From NCBI GenBank assembly GCA_021464415.1, contig CM038465.1, positions 20,119,839 to 20,183,838 of the forward strand: a stretch of 64,000 nucleotides of DNA, in the 5' to 3' direction. The stretch comes from Lonicera japonica (taxonomy: Eukaryota > Streptophyta > Magnoliopsida > Dipsacales > Caprifoliaceae). Below, piece after piece: positions 47,401-57,751 of the stretch; positions within the stretch are counted from its first letter, which is position 1, and every line of letters begins with the position of its first letter. The notes below the pieces were generated by a model that worked only from the letters and a program-made list of their open reading frames with translations, searched no databases and was not told the origin of the DNA. A program made the position numbers and the translations under genes.

Positions 47401-50400
47401 CATCTTCTTTTGCCTATGCAAAGGGAGAACTGTGGTACCAGTTTTTTGCCTTTGTGCTCTTGTCTTCAAAGGTGAAGGAACATACTCAGGGCTACTACTA
47501 TTGGTAGTAGAACAAAGCTTGCTATCTGATGAAATAGGATGAGTTGCGCCAGGAGACAATTGTTGCTTTTGAAGAGGAGGAAAATCTTGTGCAAGTATTG
47601 AAGATCTATCATCTTGATCCACTTGTATGCAACCATTGTATGCATCAATATTGTTTATGGCAGCATTAAAAGTCATATCTGCTCTTGCTTCCCATGACAC
47701 GAAAGGCTCCTCTTCCACTAAAGATGCCCAATTTCTGCCTTTGGAAGGGTTGTCTTTCATGGATTTTATATCAGTGGAAATGTTAAAAGATTGGTGCTTT
47801 TCATGATGCACTACTGTCTCTACAATATCATCATCAGATTCCCCAAAAATATCCCAGTTTTCACCTTCACCATCATCTTCCCAATTAGCAATGGGATCAA
47901 ATTGGTTGTGGAACCTATGTTTAAAGTGGGGAAGAGATCTGCTAGAGGATGGGGTGGGATTGTGTTGTATGTAAAAAGAATTGCTATGGTGCATTGGCTT
48001 GTTTTTGGTAGCATTTTTCTTAGACTTTGAAGAAACTGAACAGGGAACAACTGATTCAATAGATGAGCTGTGTATCTGAGGGTTGAGCTGGTCTTCATAT
48101 GGCTTGATGATGTAGAGCCTTGGTTGTGATTAGGGAGAATGGTTGAAGGAGTTCCAAAGACCTCCTGTTTCTCCTGCTGTAATAGGATCAACAAGAACAG
48201 CATAACTGACTTCATTGGCAGAGGATTTATTGTCTGCAGGGATAGTTATATCAGAATTCCCCACATGAACAGAAGAATGGCCAGCATCTTGAGGAGAAAT
48301 GGTTACAACAGGTTGGAAACTGGCAGTGGGATCTGAAAGAGGATGATTTGCATTATGGCCAGTTTTATGGCTGGGAATAGCAACAATATCTGATGCTTTA
48401 GCTGACTGAGCTTTCTTGGTATGGGTATAATAAGAAAGCTCTTTTGGAGAGGAAGGTTTGTTGGAGGTCTCTTGGATTCTTTTGAGGGTTTTGCATTCTC
48501 CAATCAAATGACCAATGAAATGGCAATGGGAACAAAATTTAGGAATGTTCTCATATGTGACCAACACTTCAAAACTGAAATCTTCTCTTTCAATGAGAAG
48601 CTTTGAGTGTAAGGTGTGCAATAGGTAGCATCTTGAAATACTTTTTGGGGTCTGATGATGGGAAAGGGAATCCTTTAGCAAAGTTGGTGAAGGATGTGAG
48701 GATTGAACAAAAGCTTATCGGTGTGGAAATTGATGAGAAATTAAGCAACTCTTCTATATCAAAATATACAGATTGAATAGTTATATGATGTTGGATGCAA
48801 ATTTACATGAACAGGACTGGTATCATCTTACTGGTATATAAGGAGGATTATGTTGGGAAAAGAATCAATATAAGAGCGGTTTTGGGTAGGAGGTTGCGCA
48901 TATGATAAAAATATTATCCATGCTCTCTCTCTCTCTCTCTCCTTTACAGTTTTACGTCTCTTATTCTGTTCAGTCTCGGGCCCTCGGCATAAGTCCCAAA
49001 GACTAGAACATAGAGGAGTGTCTCTTTTTGGCAAACCCAATAAGCTATTTAATCCGATAAACTGAAAAACTAAGCCCTTTTTAGTGTATATGAACAATTA
49101 TGAGAAATAATACAACGCAAACATAATAGCATTAATAATATTATGCAATTACTCAAGAAACACAACTTATATTATTTAAGTAATCAAGAAATAAAATTAT
49201 GACTAATATTAAAAAGGAGATCTAAGAAAGGATTTACCTTGGTAGTGTTGGAAAAAGGGGTAAAATTACCATTTTCGAGCCATTTTGAAGGTTATTTTTA
49301 GTGGGACCTCAGACTGGGTTGTGAAAAAGTAGTTATAGATTCATGTACATTCTCCTCCGTGAGGACATCGAAATCGTATATTTGTTTGATCGGAATGGTT
49401 ATGGTGCGAATGGGAAATAGTCACCCAAAGTGAGCTACTTGAGAATAAAAAATGGAATGAAATGAGCAAGTCCCACATGGGAACTTTGTGAAAAACTTGA
49501 TAAGTTTACAAGGGATCACCTCTTATAAACTTATTAAGCATTCAAGAGAAATAAGGCGCTCTCTCGCAATCACGATGAACTGCACCCTGAAATTAAATTT
49601 TAAGTTCCACACATAGGTCCCTATATATATAATTGTGCACCTTACATTTAGGCACCCTCAAGTATATGTTTCTGCAGACAAGTCCCTATATATTTTATTT
49701 GTCAAAAAATACTCCATATATAGTTAAAAAAAAAAATCCAAAACCAAGTTTGGGTGCTTGCCCCCCCACTGCCCCTACATGGCTCCGCCCTTGGTCACAC
49801 CTTAAGCAACTAGAACTACAAAACCTAATCTATTACTCCTTCCTTCCCAAATTAGAAGTCCATTTTTTACTTTTCACGCATTATTTAGGGCTAGAATTGG
49901 TGGCTCACGTGACGTGTGTATTGTACTATACCTAGTAATTCATCACATTATGTGTAGATTTTTAAAATGTAAGTAAGGTCGTGTGATGGTATTTGGTCAA
50001 GTTATGATGCTTAAGGTCATGGGTTTAAGTCCCTGTTTCAGTGTTAGTTTTATTGTAGTTTTCTAAGCGTGAAAGGTAATTTCATAGACCTACTAAAAGC
50101 CTCGCGCTTTATATATAATATAGTTACATTAATTTCAACATAATATTGTGAAGGATAAGACTTGTTTACTATCGTGAGATTGGGTACATTTGTTATGTCC
50201 AAATGGTGAAAATTGGAGTCCTGTTTTGGGAATTTGAGAAAAGGAACAATGGACTCCTAATTTGGGACTGTAGTAGTAATTGCCTAGTAGTGATTTTAGC
50301 CTAATCATGCCGTATGAAAAACCAAGTGGAACACATTGTTCCCTATTGCATTTAAACCAAAGGCCCAGCTTTCATTCCTGAGCCATGCGTTGTGCATTTG

Positions 50401-51134
50401 ATGGACACAGCTAAATAGCTTCAGATGGTTTTACTTTCATATTTTTTGGTCTCAAAAGTAGAATCTATGCGAATTCTGACCTTAGCTTTTCGTCAATGGT
50501 GATAAAATGTTGTAACCATGGAAAGAGAGTCATGGTTCTTTCCCTAAATGCAGGTGCCTGTAACACTGCTTGAGTACTCCATGAGTGGAGTAACAGAAGG
50601 AATTGACGCTATAGCCACCACCAGAGTTTTAATTCGAGGCGATAACAATCACACATCTACGAAAGCCTTGACCGGAGAATCAATACAGCGTACATTTAGG
50701 TCTGTCATAATTCACTTATCACTATGCTTCATTTGTTTTATTATTTATTCTCTTGCCATTCAATGTCCTAAACTTGAATCATATTAACTTACAAGCACAT
50801 ATCGATACATGCATACAAGTTGGCTCTAAAGTGGACCGTCCACTCGGGAACTAGGCCTTTAATGACAGTTTTCCTTATGCATTGGTGTGGGTTTTCCATC
50901 TAAAAGCTTTGCCCTCAAGAAGACAGTCCGCTTTAGAGACGGGCTGTACATATATATATATATACACGTACATATATCTGCACACAAACAGAAATGTGTA
51001 AAATCATTCATTTGTCTCCTCTTTTGGTTGGCAGTGGAACTGGTGCATCAATGGATATTGTTATTTCTAGTGTCCGAGCGTACGTCGGTGCATTAAACAA
51101 GATGCTAAGCTTCCTAAAGAGTCAATCAAATTGA
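39405..51134 (+). CDS. 2-isopropylmalate synthase, C-terminal half (nine exons)
   Basis: IPMS condenses acetyl-CoA with 2-oxoisovalerate in the plastid, the first committed step of leucine synthesis. I resolve nine GT/AG exons: 39405-39497, 39572-39658, 40734-40834, 42351-42384, 42485-42559, 43143-43226, 43323-43457, 50554-50699 and 51035-51134. They total 855 nt and join in phase to a TGA stop, giving 284 residues with no frame break. Motifs include [35 protein letters not shown] and then the LeuA regulatory domain ([56 protein letters not shown]). From memory full-length plant IPMS has about 600 residues or more; the plastid peptide and most of the TIM-barrel, with its metal and acetyl-CoA sites, are missing. 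I find no such exons between the SPPL start and 39405, although the N gap could hide some. An in-frame ATG at 39411 could start a short form. It may be a 5'-truncated pseudogene or have very distant first exons. Confidence 0.88.
39572..39658 (+). CDS. IPMS exon: HESGIHQ segment
   Basis: The acceptor is GTATAG|GTGGAA and the donor CATCAG|GTTGGT. It codes 29 residues with the family signature [19 protein letters not shown], which lies near the active site in bacterial IPMS. The upstream intron is only 74 bases, a normal short plant intron. Confidence 0.9.
40402..40552. mobile_element. Small MITE with ACATGTGCCCTTAG-type ends
   Basis: The left end GTTAACGTGTGCCCTAAGGG and the right end CTTAACATGTGCCCTTAGTG are similar, and both are partly palindromic (CCCTAAGGGTACATGTTAAC follows on the left). 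Length is about 150 bp, inside an IPMS intron. The target duplication is unclear. Confidence 0.45.
40734..40834 (+). CDS. IPMS exon: [11 protein letters not shown] segment
   Basis: The acceptor is CTTGTAG|GATGGA and the donor CTTAG|GTATGC, ending in phase 2. It codes [19 protein letters not shown] followed by [14 protein letters not shown]. This is the start of the linker region that joins the catalytic and regulatory domains. Confidence 0.9.
41382..41417. repeat. ACT/TAC trinucleotide repeat
   Basis: About 12 uninterrupted TAC units in the IPMS intron before the 34-nt exon. Confidence 0.95.
42351..42384 (+). CDS. IPMS microexon of 34 nt
   Basis: The acceptor is AAAACAG|TGGGCG and the donor GGAG|GTACAA. 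With the two bases of the previous exon it codes [12 protein letters not shown], the conserved SGRHA motif. The exon keeps both phase and motif, which supports the whole gene model. Confidence 0.85.
42485..42559 (+). CDS. IPMS exon: [12 protein letters not shown] segment
   Basis: The acceptor is TTTTCAG|CTTGGT and the donor AAAAAG|GTGATT. It codes 25 residues, [18 protein letters not shown] then AVAEKKK. This is the helical linker before the LeuA domain. Confidence 0.88.
42724..42770 (-). mobile_element. LINE 3' tail stub in an IPMS intron
   Basis: Thirteen T are followed by GATCAGAAACAAAGCTTATA, the same tail signature as the LINE at 6907 (GATCGGAAACAAAGCTTATA). The remainder is host-like, so almost the whole element was lost at insertion. 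TATTGTTTTT occurs near both sides and may be the target duplication. Confidence 0.55.
43143..43226 (+). CDS. IPMS exon: entry to the regulatory domain
   Basis: The acceptor is CACCCAG|ATTATC and the donor GTGCAG|GTATGT. It codes 28 residues, [17 protein letters not shown] then [11 protein letters not shown]. The sequence matches the boundary between linker and LeuA dimer domain. Confidence 0.9.
43323..43457 (+). CDS. IPMS exon: LeuA domain, first half
   Basis: The acceptor is CCTACAG|GTTACA and the donor GTGAAG|GTTTGA. It codes 45 residues including [28 protein letters not shown] and [11 protein letters not shown]. The GTGPVDAA-like loop belongs to the leucine-binding fold. The following intron is 7.1 kb and carries the ORF1-only LINE derivative. 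Confidence 0.92.
43458..46533 (+). other. IPMS 7.1-kb intron, left part
   Basis: Contains a LINE tail stub at 45206 (eight T, then GATGGGAAACAAAGAACTT) and a tRNA-like SINE candidate at 45280-45400. The rest is AT-rich with no coding signal; open frames at 44088-44342 and 44454-44771 have no recognisable motif. Confidence 0.45.
45280..45400 (+). repeat. Possible tRNA-derived SINE fragment
   Basis: TAATTAGCTTAAGATATGATA resembles a decayed A box, and GCGTTCGAATCTCATCC, about 30 bases later, is a good B box for RNA polymerase III. The arrangement suits a plant SINE head. No tail or target duplication was identified. Confidence 0.35.
46534..48676 (-). mobile_element. ORF1-only LINE derivative with a target duplication of about 50 bp
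   Basis: GTAGCATCTTGAAATACTTT and the following 30 bases (to GGGAATCCTTT) occur at 46534-46583 and again at 48625-48674, with one difference (A at 46561, C at 48652). Directly after the left copy comes a T run (to about 46598), the reversed poly(A). The insert of about 2.04 kb codes on the minus strand a LINE ORF1 protein with a zinc knuckle, then a non-coding tail of about 550 bp, then poly(A). No endonuclease or RT sequence is present. It sits in the IPMS intron between 43457 and 50554. Confidence 0.85.
47137..48624 (-). pseudogene. LINE ORF1 nucleic-acid-binding protein, frameshifted
   Basis: The element's reading starts inside ORF1. The first frame (to 48130) has [20 protein letters not shown] and the zinc knuckle [14 protein letters not shown] (C-x2-C-x4-H-x4-C, about 48534-48493), typical of plant LINE ORF1 proteins after their DUF4283 domain. 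It then passes through a second frame (48215-47820) into a third (47994-47137) that ends with an Asp/Asn-rich tail ([16 protein letters not shown]). ORF1 coats element RNA. At least two frame changes break this copy. Confidence 0.7.
48677..50553 (+). other. IPMS 7.1-kb intron, right part
   Basis: Includes a CT microsatellite at 48920-48942 and a SINE candidate at 49974-50100. GGCTCCGCCC at 49782 resembles the end of the hAT-like family seen at 15854. No coding signal is seen before the exon at 50554. Confidence 0.4.
49974..50100 (+). repeat. Possible tRNA-derived SINE
   Basis: GTCGTGTGATGGTATTTGG could be an A-box region, and GGTCATGGGTTTAAGTCCC lies about 33 bases later as a B box (GGTTCAAGTCC type). 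Spacing and order fit a SINE head. The tail is not resolved. Confidence 0.35.
50554..50699 (+). CDS. IPMS exon: LeuA domain, second half
   Basis: The acceptor is AATGCAG|GTGCCT and the donor CATTTAG|GTCTGT, phase 2. It codes [39 protein letters not shown] and ESIQRTF. The GTDA-like and TRV motifs are typical of the allosteric domain. Confidence 0.92.
51035..51134 (+). CDS. IPMS last exon and stop
   Basis: The acceptor is TTGGCAG|TGGAAC. It codes [19 protein letters not shown] then [14 protein letters not shown] and a TGA at 51132-51134. The protein ends soon after the ALNKML motif. The 3' UTR probably runs to about 51400. Confidence 0.9.
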
Positions 51135-52648
51135 GAGTGCCCATGCATTATATTTTCCTTTCCATTATGTAGGTGGGTTAGAGGGTTTTGAGCTGACTTA
51201 CAATGCTTTTTCCTTGTCAATCGTGCAAAGATGTTAAGAGTTTTACCCTTTTTCTTTCTCTCCTTTCTTCTTGTGGCGACCTTTCTCTATTAGGTTTGTT
51301 GTGTACAATTTTGTATCTCTCATTGGACAGTGTAGGCTACTCTGTTCAGCTTTCCTTTGATTAAAGAAGTGATAATTGGTGGTATTGTTTCTCAAGCAAA
51401 ACAAACAAGAAGCAGCAGCTTAGGAGGATGTATATTTTTATTTTTTTAAATAAATTCAACAGTAAATGTTTATGGATGGATTGTTCAGATGATGGTGAAA
51501 TTCTTAACATCATCATTGTCTGCAACTGCCCCTGCGTGTAAATTTATGCTTGTGCGCTCCTGCTCATTGATAGTTCCTCAAGTACCTCTTTGATATTCTT
51601 AATTACGGGTGTGCTTGGACAATTTTTCGGACCGGATCTACAAGGTATGTTTTGAAATATTAAAAAGTGGTCCGGGTTGATCTATGGCTAGAGACTTACC
51701 GGCTGTTTTAGTTTCTGCACGAACCCGAGACTTACCAGCTGTTTTGGTTTTTGCAAGAGCCCGACTGTTTGCTAAGAAAAGAACAATCAAAGTGTGCTAC
51801 TATGGTTTGGTTTTCAGTCCAATTGATTTTATGCACGCTCCTATTCTTAATTTCCATATAGTTGTGAAGACTCTTATGTCAAATTTTCTCAAGTCATTCT
51901 ATTATACATTTAGGCTACATTTGATAAAAAGATAAAAAATGATAGGGAAAAATAATTGATTTGTGTGAGAACGCATTTCTCTGTAATCTACTCCATTTTT
52001 AGGCACTTTAGTACCCTTTTCGGAATTTGATTCTCCTTTGAAATCCAACCCCTCCCCCTCTCTGAACTGCACGGGTGAAATTTTAGTTCGATTCCATTTA
52101 TTCTTGATCACCAGTCATTTCATGTTGAATTAAGCTGAATAAAGGTCTATTTTAGTTGTAGTTTTGTTTTTGCACTCACTTGTATTGCTCCAACTTATAA
52201 ACATCATAAGATAGAACAATTAATCTTTAGCCCTGTTCTGATTTTCTATGTTATCAGGGACGGAGTAAAAAAATTGGTCTTTTGGGGGTTGAAATAAATT
52301 ACTCGTATTATAAAAAAAAATTGGATTTTTGAGGTGATATTTTGCACCAATAAAATAGGCGATGTATTTTTCGCTCCCATATTGTCATGAAAGAATTATT
52401 ATGCACAATGATGCATTTGACGGTGAAAAACATCATTTTATAACATAATTGCATTAATATATTTGTTTGCTTTTTAAAATTTTACTAGTGACTATGACTT
52501 GTAGTGGTAAATATTATTATTTTTTTTCGTGTAATTAATAATAATAAAATATATTTGACCAATTTCTGCTAAAAAAATTGATTATTCTTGACTACAAGTG
52601 TTTCTAGCGGGATTCGAATCTTTGCAGAACGGCAACTTGGGTAAAGAT
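51135..52648 (+). other. IPMS 3' flank
   Basis: The first 250 bases are probably the IPMS 3' UTR. Beyond it the sequence has no gene. A CAGGGACGGAG word at 52256, with a GGGGGTTG follow-up, looks like the left end of the hAT-like family at 15854. A tRNA B-box-like GATTCGAATC, also read on the minus strand, lies at 52612-52621. Confidence 0.4.
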
Positions 52649-52653
52649 GGATA

Positions 52654-53931
52654 TGTTGGTCGGAAAATAACCCTAGAGGGGGGTGAATAGGTTTTTAAAA
52701 ATTTATTGCGGAATTAAAACGTTTTTAAAATATTTAAGTTAAGCAACTTAGCTAAGTAATAATATCAAGAAAATAATCAATTTCAAGTAATCAATCCCAA
52801 GATAAGCAATAATATAAGCAACTTCAATCAATTAATATAACAAATAAATAAAGAGATTGAGTAAGAAAGATTGAACCAATTTGAAATCCAAGGCTTTTTG
52901 TTCTCACGGTTCGGGTTCTTTAACCACACGTCCGCGCTCGGTTAGTTTCCCGAGAATTTTCACTATTCAATCTTCTTCGGGTGAAGATCAAAACTCACTA
53001 TATGTAAAATGAGTTTGTAGAATGATTCAAGTGTGTTAAAACATGTCTAGGACCTCATATTTATAGCTTGCAAAACCATATGGACGTTGGGGATGATTAA
53101 GAGAGGTTTTGGCTCCAAGGTATACATTTTCAAACTTTCCAACAGCTAGTTTTGACAAAAAATTCAAATTTTTTTGTTAATTTCTCCCAATTTGACGGTT
53201 GGATCATGCTCAAATTTTAGTCAAAAGTGCCCGGAGATGTTGTCTAACTACTGTAAAAAATTCAAAATGATTGGAGTCCGAGAAGGCCTCCATCTCACCG
53301 TTAGATCAAAATTGTGCGAAAATTGAGCGAATTTTATATGTAAAATAAAAATATTTTTACAATTTAATAGTTTAGTTCCAAATAAAATTATAATGATTTT
53401 TGAACCTCAAAGATATGTTTTTAAGATACCTATTTTTATAAGCTTAAAATATGATCATTTAAAATTAATATGAATTTATTTTGAAACTCGGTCTTTGTAA
53501 AATGATGTTTTTCAAATATATTCAATTTCAAGCTTGTTTGAATCAATTTTTTAAAAGATGCATGAATATGTTTGAGCTATAAGGATTTGATCAATAATGT
53601 AACTTTACATAAATCTTAAGTACTTACTCAATTACTAAATTAACGAGTCTTCGAATGCTTTGATTTGTTTTTTCGAATTGATCTTCATTTGAAGCTTTTT
53701 CCTTGAAGCTTTTCGTATAGTTTTTTGATCATTTGTACTTCATGATTTGCATTGAGAGATTTGATCTTCCTTATCTTGTCCAATGATCGAATAGTGAAAG
53801 ATTGATCCTTGTCATGTTTTTCTTGAATTTTTCAAGTAAATGAACTATATACTTATATCAAGAAACATGTTAAATTACACATGATTAATTTATTGTTATT
53901 ATCAAAATAAGATTAAGACCTTAGGTCAACA
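52654..53931 (+). mobile_element. Copia-type solo LTR of 1.28 kb with target duplication
   Basis: It begins TGTTGGTCGGAAAATAACCC and ends TAGGTCAACA, with a TGTTG and CAACA inversion. The flanking 5-mers are GGATA on both sides (52649-52653 and 53932-53936). The opening TAGAGGGGGGTGAATAGG is known from large plant Ty1/copia LTRs (SIRE-like). No internal region is present, so it is a solo LTR. Confidence 0.85.
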
Positions 53932-53936
53932 GGATA

Positions 53937-56931
53937 GGAAATTACTTTAATTGCGGGTACTTGAGTTTTGCCATGGAACTATACATATATCTATATATCT
54001 TTGTGCCACTATTAGATTCTTCTTTTTATTATTTTCTCAGTAAAATATTTGTTTTATAACCTCAGTATATAGGATTTTGTTACAATTAACCATACTATTC
54101 TTATCAATGGAAACTAAACACACAGGCACTTTCAGAAGTGAACTGATGATATATTCAAAATGATGAAGAAAACCTCCTCTTGTTCATTCAAGATAAATAA
54201 GCAAATTTCTCCTTGCTTCATGTCATTATTATTGCTTTGGTAGGTTATTTGGCTTGACAAAACAATGTTCCTTTTCGCATATTTCAGCACGCCATATGTT
54301 TATGTAAATTCCTTAAAAGGATATATCGGTAATTGACACTGGCAACATAAACACCGTTATCAGTGAATTGGTTAGTAGCTTAGTGGTATGCGCCTATGGC
54401 GGCATTTTCTAGGAAAAAAATATGTACTTGTGTTTACGTACTCGTTAAATGCAAATGCAGCACTAGGAATTTTTTAATTAGTAATGTTGATGTTTGATTG
54501 TTGTGGAACAACTACAGCTTAACTATATACACTATTCACAAATTAAGAACATTTTAGTACAACGTACTGATCAGTAATAAAATGATGTGTGCTCCCATCC
54601 CACTCCCCACCCACCCCCCACGCACCCCAAACAGAAAGGAAAAAAATGTAGAAAAGGAAGAACACGGTCTAATCAAAATTTTCTGGTTAAATTTTCATTT
54701 AAATCCCCCGCTGCTGCTCATATGATCTGTTTCCGTTATTCAATAGAATTTCAAGACCACATTGGATTGGGCTAGGCCAAAATCGATTTGATGAAGTAAG
54801 AAGAGCCAGTGAGAAAGAAATAACTCATTCAAAATGTTTTTAAAGTATTACGTAGTACGACTGGATCGAATAACCTCTTCTTAGATAAATATCCAGTCTC
54901 TTAGTAGGTCATTTATCATCACAAAGAGAACCAAATGAGACCCGTCCCATTGCTTACCTCCTCTCTTCATTCCCCTTTGAAAGAATAAATATTTTTTTAA
55001 AAAAAAAAGAGAAAAGAAAAGAAAAATCTAAAGCTCCTAGTATCCTGCGGCCTTCCTCTAACGGCTTCTTGTGCAACAATGACATAGTCTCCATTGGAAC
55101 GGTCTTTTCTGGAACTGCGAACAAAATCGAGATTGGCCATTTATGCTGAAGAAAAAAAAAAAACTCCTACTTAGTCTTCTTTTGGATGTCTCAATATAAA
55201 CATTCTATTGTTTCATAAATCAAATCACCAAGTGAATGAACAAAATTAAATTCACATTTAAGTGATCTAGACCACTCCTAATTCGTAGTATCACGTGAAT
55301 TCTTCCACTTGTCAGTTATACTCCTCGGTCTCAAGTAAAGTGTCTCTCTTTCATTCTTGGGACGCCTCAAACTAAGGATCAAGTAAAGTGTCTCTCTTTC
55401 ATTCTTGGGACGCCTCAAACTAAGGATCGAATCTCTATATGCACTGTTAATATTATGTTCCATAGATGGGACAGATTTTTCAGAATAAAAAGCCCTCAAG
55501 TGATGAACAAAAGGCAGGCTCTTACACCTTCCCTTTGAAAAAATTCCCTTACTTTAAAAATCAAGAATTGGAAACGGACAAGAACATCAAAAGTATTTTA
55601 TTTGAAATTGTTTGATAACCAATCCATATTGCAAAAAATAAAATACAATTACAGTATGTGCATAATGTTGTGTCCAAATCACAAACTTTTACAATGAAAA
55701 TAAGGTAGAAAAATAATAATCTTTTTCAGAACTGCCCGAAACCACACCTACACAATTGCAAACATGAAAACAAACATTTATATCTTGGAATCAACATGTC
55801 CAGCCATAAGGAAAACATTTATCAGCAAAACATTTGTCATTTGAGGATAACTCTCACTCGAAAAAGCTGCATGTTATTCATAGCTTTTAATTCAATATAA
55901 AGTAATAATTATGAGTTGATTTTATTGTTGTTGATGTAAGTTTGTGAAAGATAATTATGGTATGAATTTTGTGAATAGTTTTTGCTTGATAATATTTGTA
56001 AATTAATTTGTCTCGATCCTAGGTTTTTTTCCATTCAGTTGGTCATGTTCCTAAGTTATGTTTTTTGATTGATATTCAATGTGTATGCTTATGGATTATT
56101 TAGGATTATAAAGAATTAGTTATTGTGTAATTAAGAATGAATGGCATGCCTTCTTAAGATTTTGCGTAAAAGAATTAGCTAATCGATCTAATTTATTTGT
56201 AACTCCTAACTTACTAAGGAAGGAATCTCGATCCTAGGTTTAGTTTCAACATTCAGCTGGTAATAAAACAGTTAAAGCATACATATTCTAGGGGTGAAGG
56301 TACATAATAGAATGCGGCTTATGGATATGGATTATAATGTAGTTGATTAGGGAGCTAAAGAATCAAAGGAAAGCAAATGACCTATCCCAATGGTACCTCT
56401 TAAATCTCATTTAGAAAATTTTGAAAAGATTAAACTTAAACATGATTGACAGACCCACACAACTGCAAAAGGAATAAAAACAGGAAGCATAAATTAACCA
56501 ATTAATTCTTAAACTTCCTCATAACCTAGCCATATTGATTGCTGCTATCACATAGATCCAATCTTTTATCCTTTGCAAGAATTTGAAATAGGCATGTCTC
56601 CATCTGCTTTGTAGCTGTATTAGGACAAAAGAATCCCCAAAATCCAATAACAAAACCAAGAACCACAAAGACACAATAACCTTGTTACAAACCCCTTCTT
56701 CATTTTTATTATTTGCCATGCCCCAGGATGAAGTGATTCATTTTTCTTTATTTATTTTTTTTACAAAGCCCTTTTTTTGTCATTTTAATTAGAATACAGA
56801 GAATTGAAGCTTTGAGTTGTTGCACACATATATTTTAACCATAAATCCAAGACAAGAAGAAGATCAAACCAGCAAGCTTCATTGGAATCTCACCAGCTGG
56901 CTGGTGCAGGTGATAATTCTACATTTTATAT
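53937..56931. other. Intergenic region
   Basis: AT-rich, no host gene. A tRNA A-box-like TAGCTTAGTGGTATGCG at 54371 has no partner B box. A 48-bp tandem duplication lies at 55332-55427. The open frames at 54587 and 56519 show no recognisable motif. Confidence 0.4.
55332..55427. repeat. 48-bp unit, two copies
   Basis: CAAGTAAAGTGTCTCTCTTT and the 28 bases after it are repeated head to tail with no visible difference. Confidence 0.9.
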
Positions 56932-56936
56932 TATCT

Positions 56937-57751
56937 TGTATAGATATGGCTTAGCTCAGTTTCTTTTCACCATGGTGGTTCGTGGCATTCTAAACGATGA
57001 TCCACACATGATGAATCACAAGGATAGAGCATGAAAATTCAAAAGGAATTCCATAGAATTTCACATGCTTGATGCAAGAAGCTTAAATGATAATCAAACA
57101 TACCATGGAGTTCCTAAAGATTGGGCGTGGAAGTTCAAGAGGAAAGTGTGTTTAATGGAAGCCAAGGATGTTGGGAGGACATTTGGAGATGCGAAAATAC
57201 AAAGTCCAAGAGTCCTATATTATTTCCTTAATTATTTAGGAGTTTATATTAGTTATTTTATTTCATTATTTCATTATTTAATTAGGAATTAGAATTACTA
57301 GTTTCGTTTTTGAATAAGTCTCCTTATTATTAATTTCCTTATTGTGTTAGGAATATTCTAGGTGTTATTATTTTCCTTTTTCTAAGTAGGAAATAGTTTC
57401 CTTTTTGAATTAGGATTAAGGCTTTGTCTACTCCCATTTAAAGGAGGCACATTATTATTTTATTATGAAGAAGTTTTGATGATTAATAATATTGAGCGTT
57501 TTCTCTTTGTGTTCTCTAAGAACATGTTGAACATGTTCAATTGGTTAATTCAATTGTTCTTGACTTATCAATCAGTTCTCCACTAATTGATTGTGGCATC
57601 TTCGATCATACCAAGGTTCACGCTTCTTTAAGCATTGGGTTGAGGTTTTCGCCTTCCATCTTTCAACGAATTCCAAGATTCTAGTATGTTTATAGACTAC
57701 AAATCAATGATCCATTAGCCTGGCTAGGAAAGACGATTCGGGATCGCGTCA
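56937..57751 (+). repeat. 5' LTR
   Basis: Starts TGTATAGATATGGC and ends GATCGCGTCA. It contains a leader-like CTCCCATTTAAAGGAGGC at about 57430 with a TTTAAA core, comparable to the TATTTAAAGGAG of the LTR at 30654. The primer binding site follows one base after the end. Confidence 0.85.

Noticed and set aside
54371..54420. tRNA gene suggested by TAGCTTAGTGGTATGCG
   Set aside because: Only the A-box part is present; no B box, T arm or acceptor stem follows.
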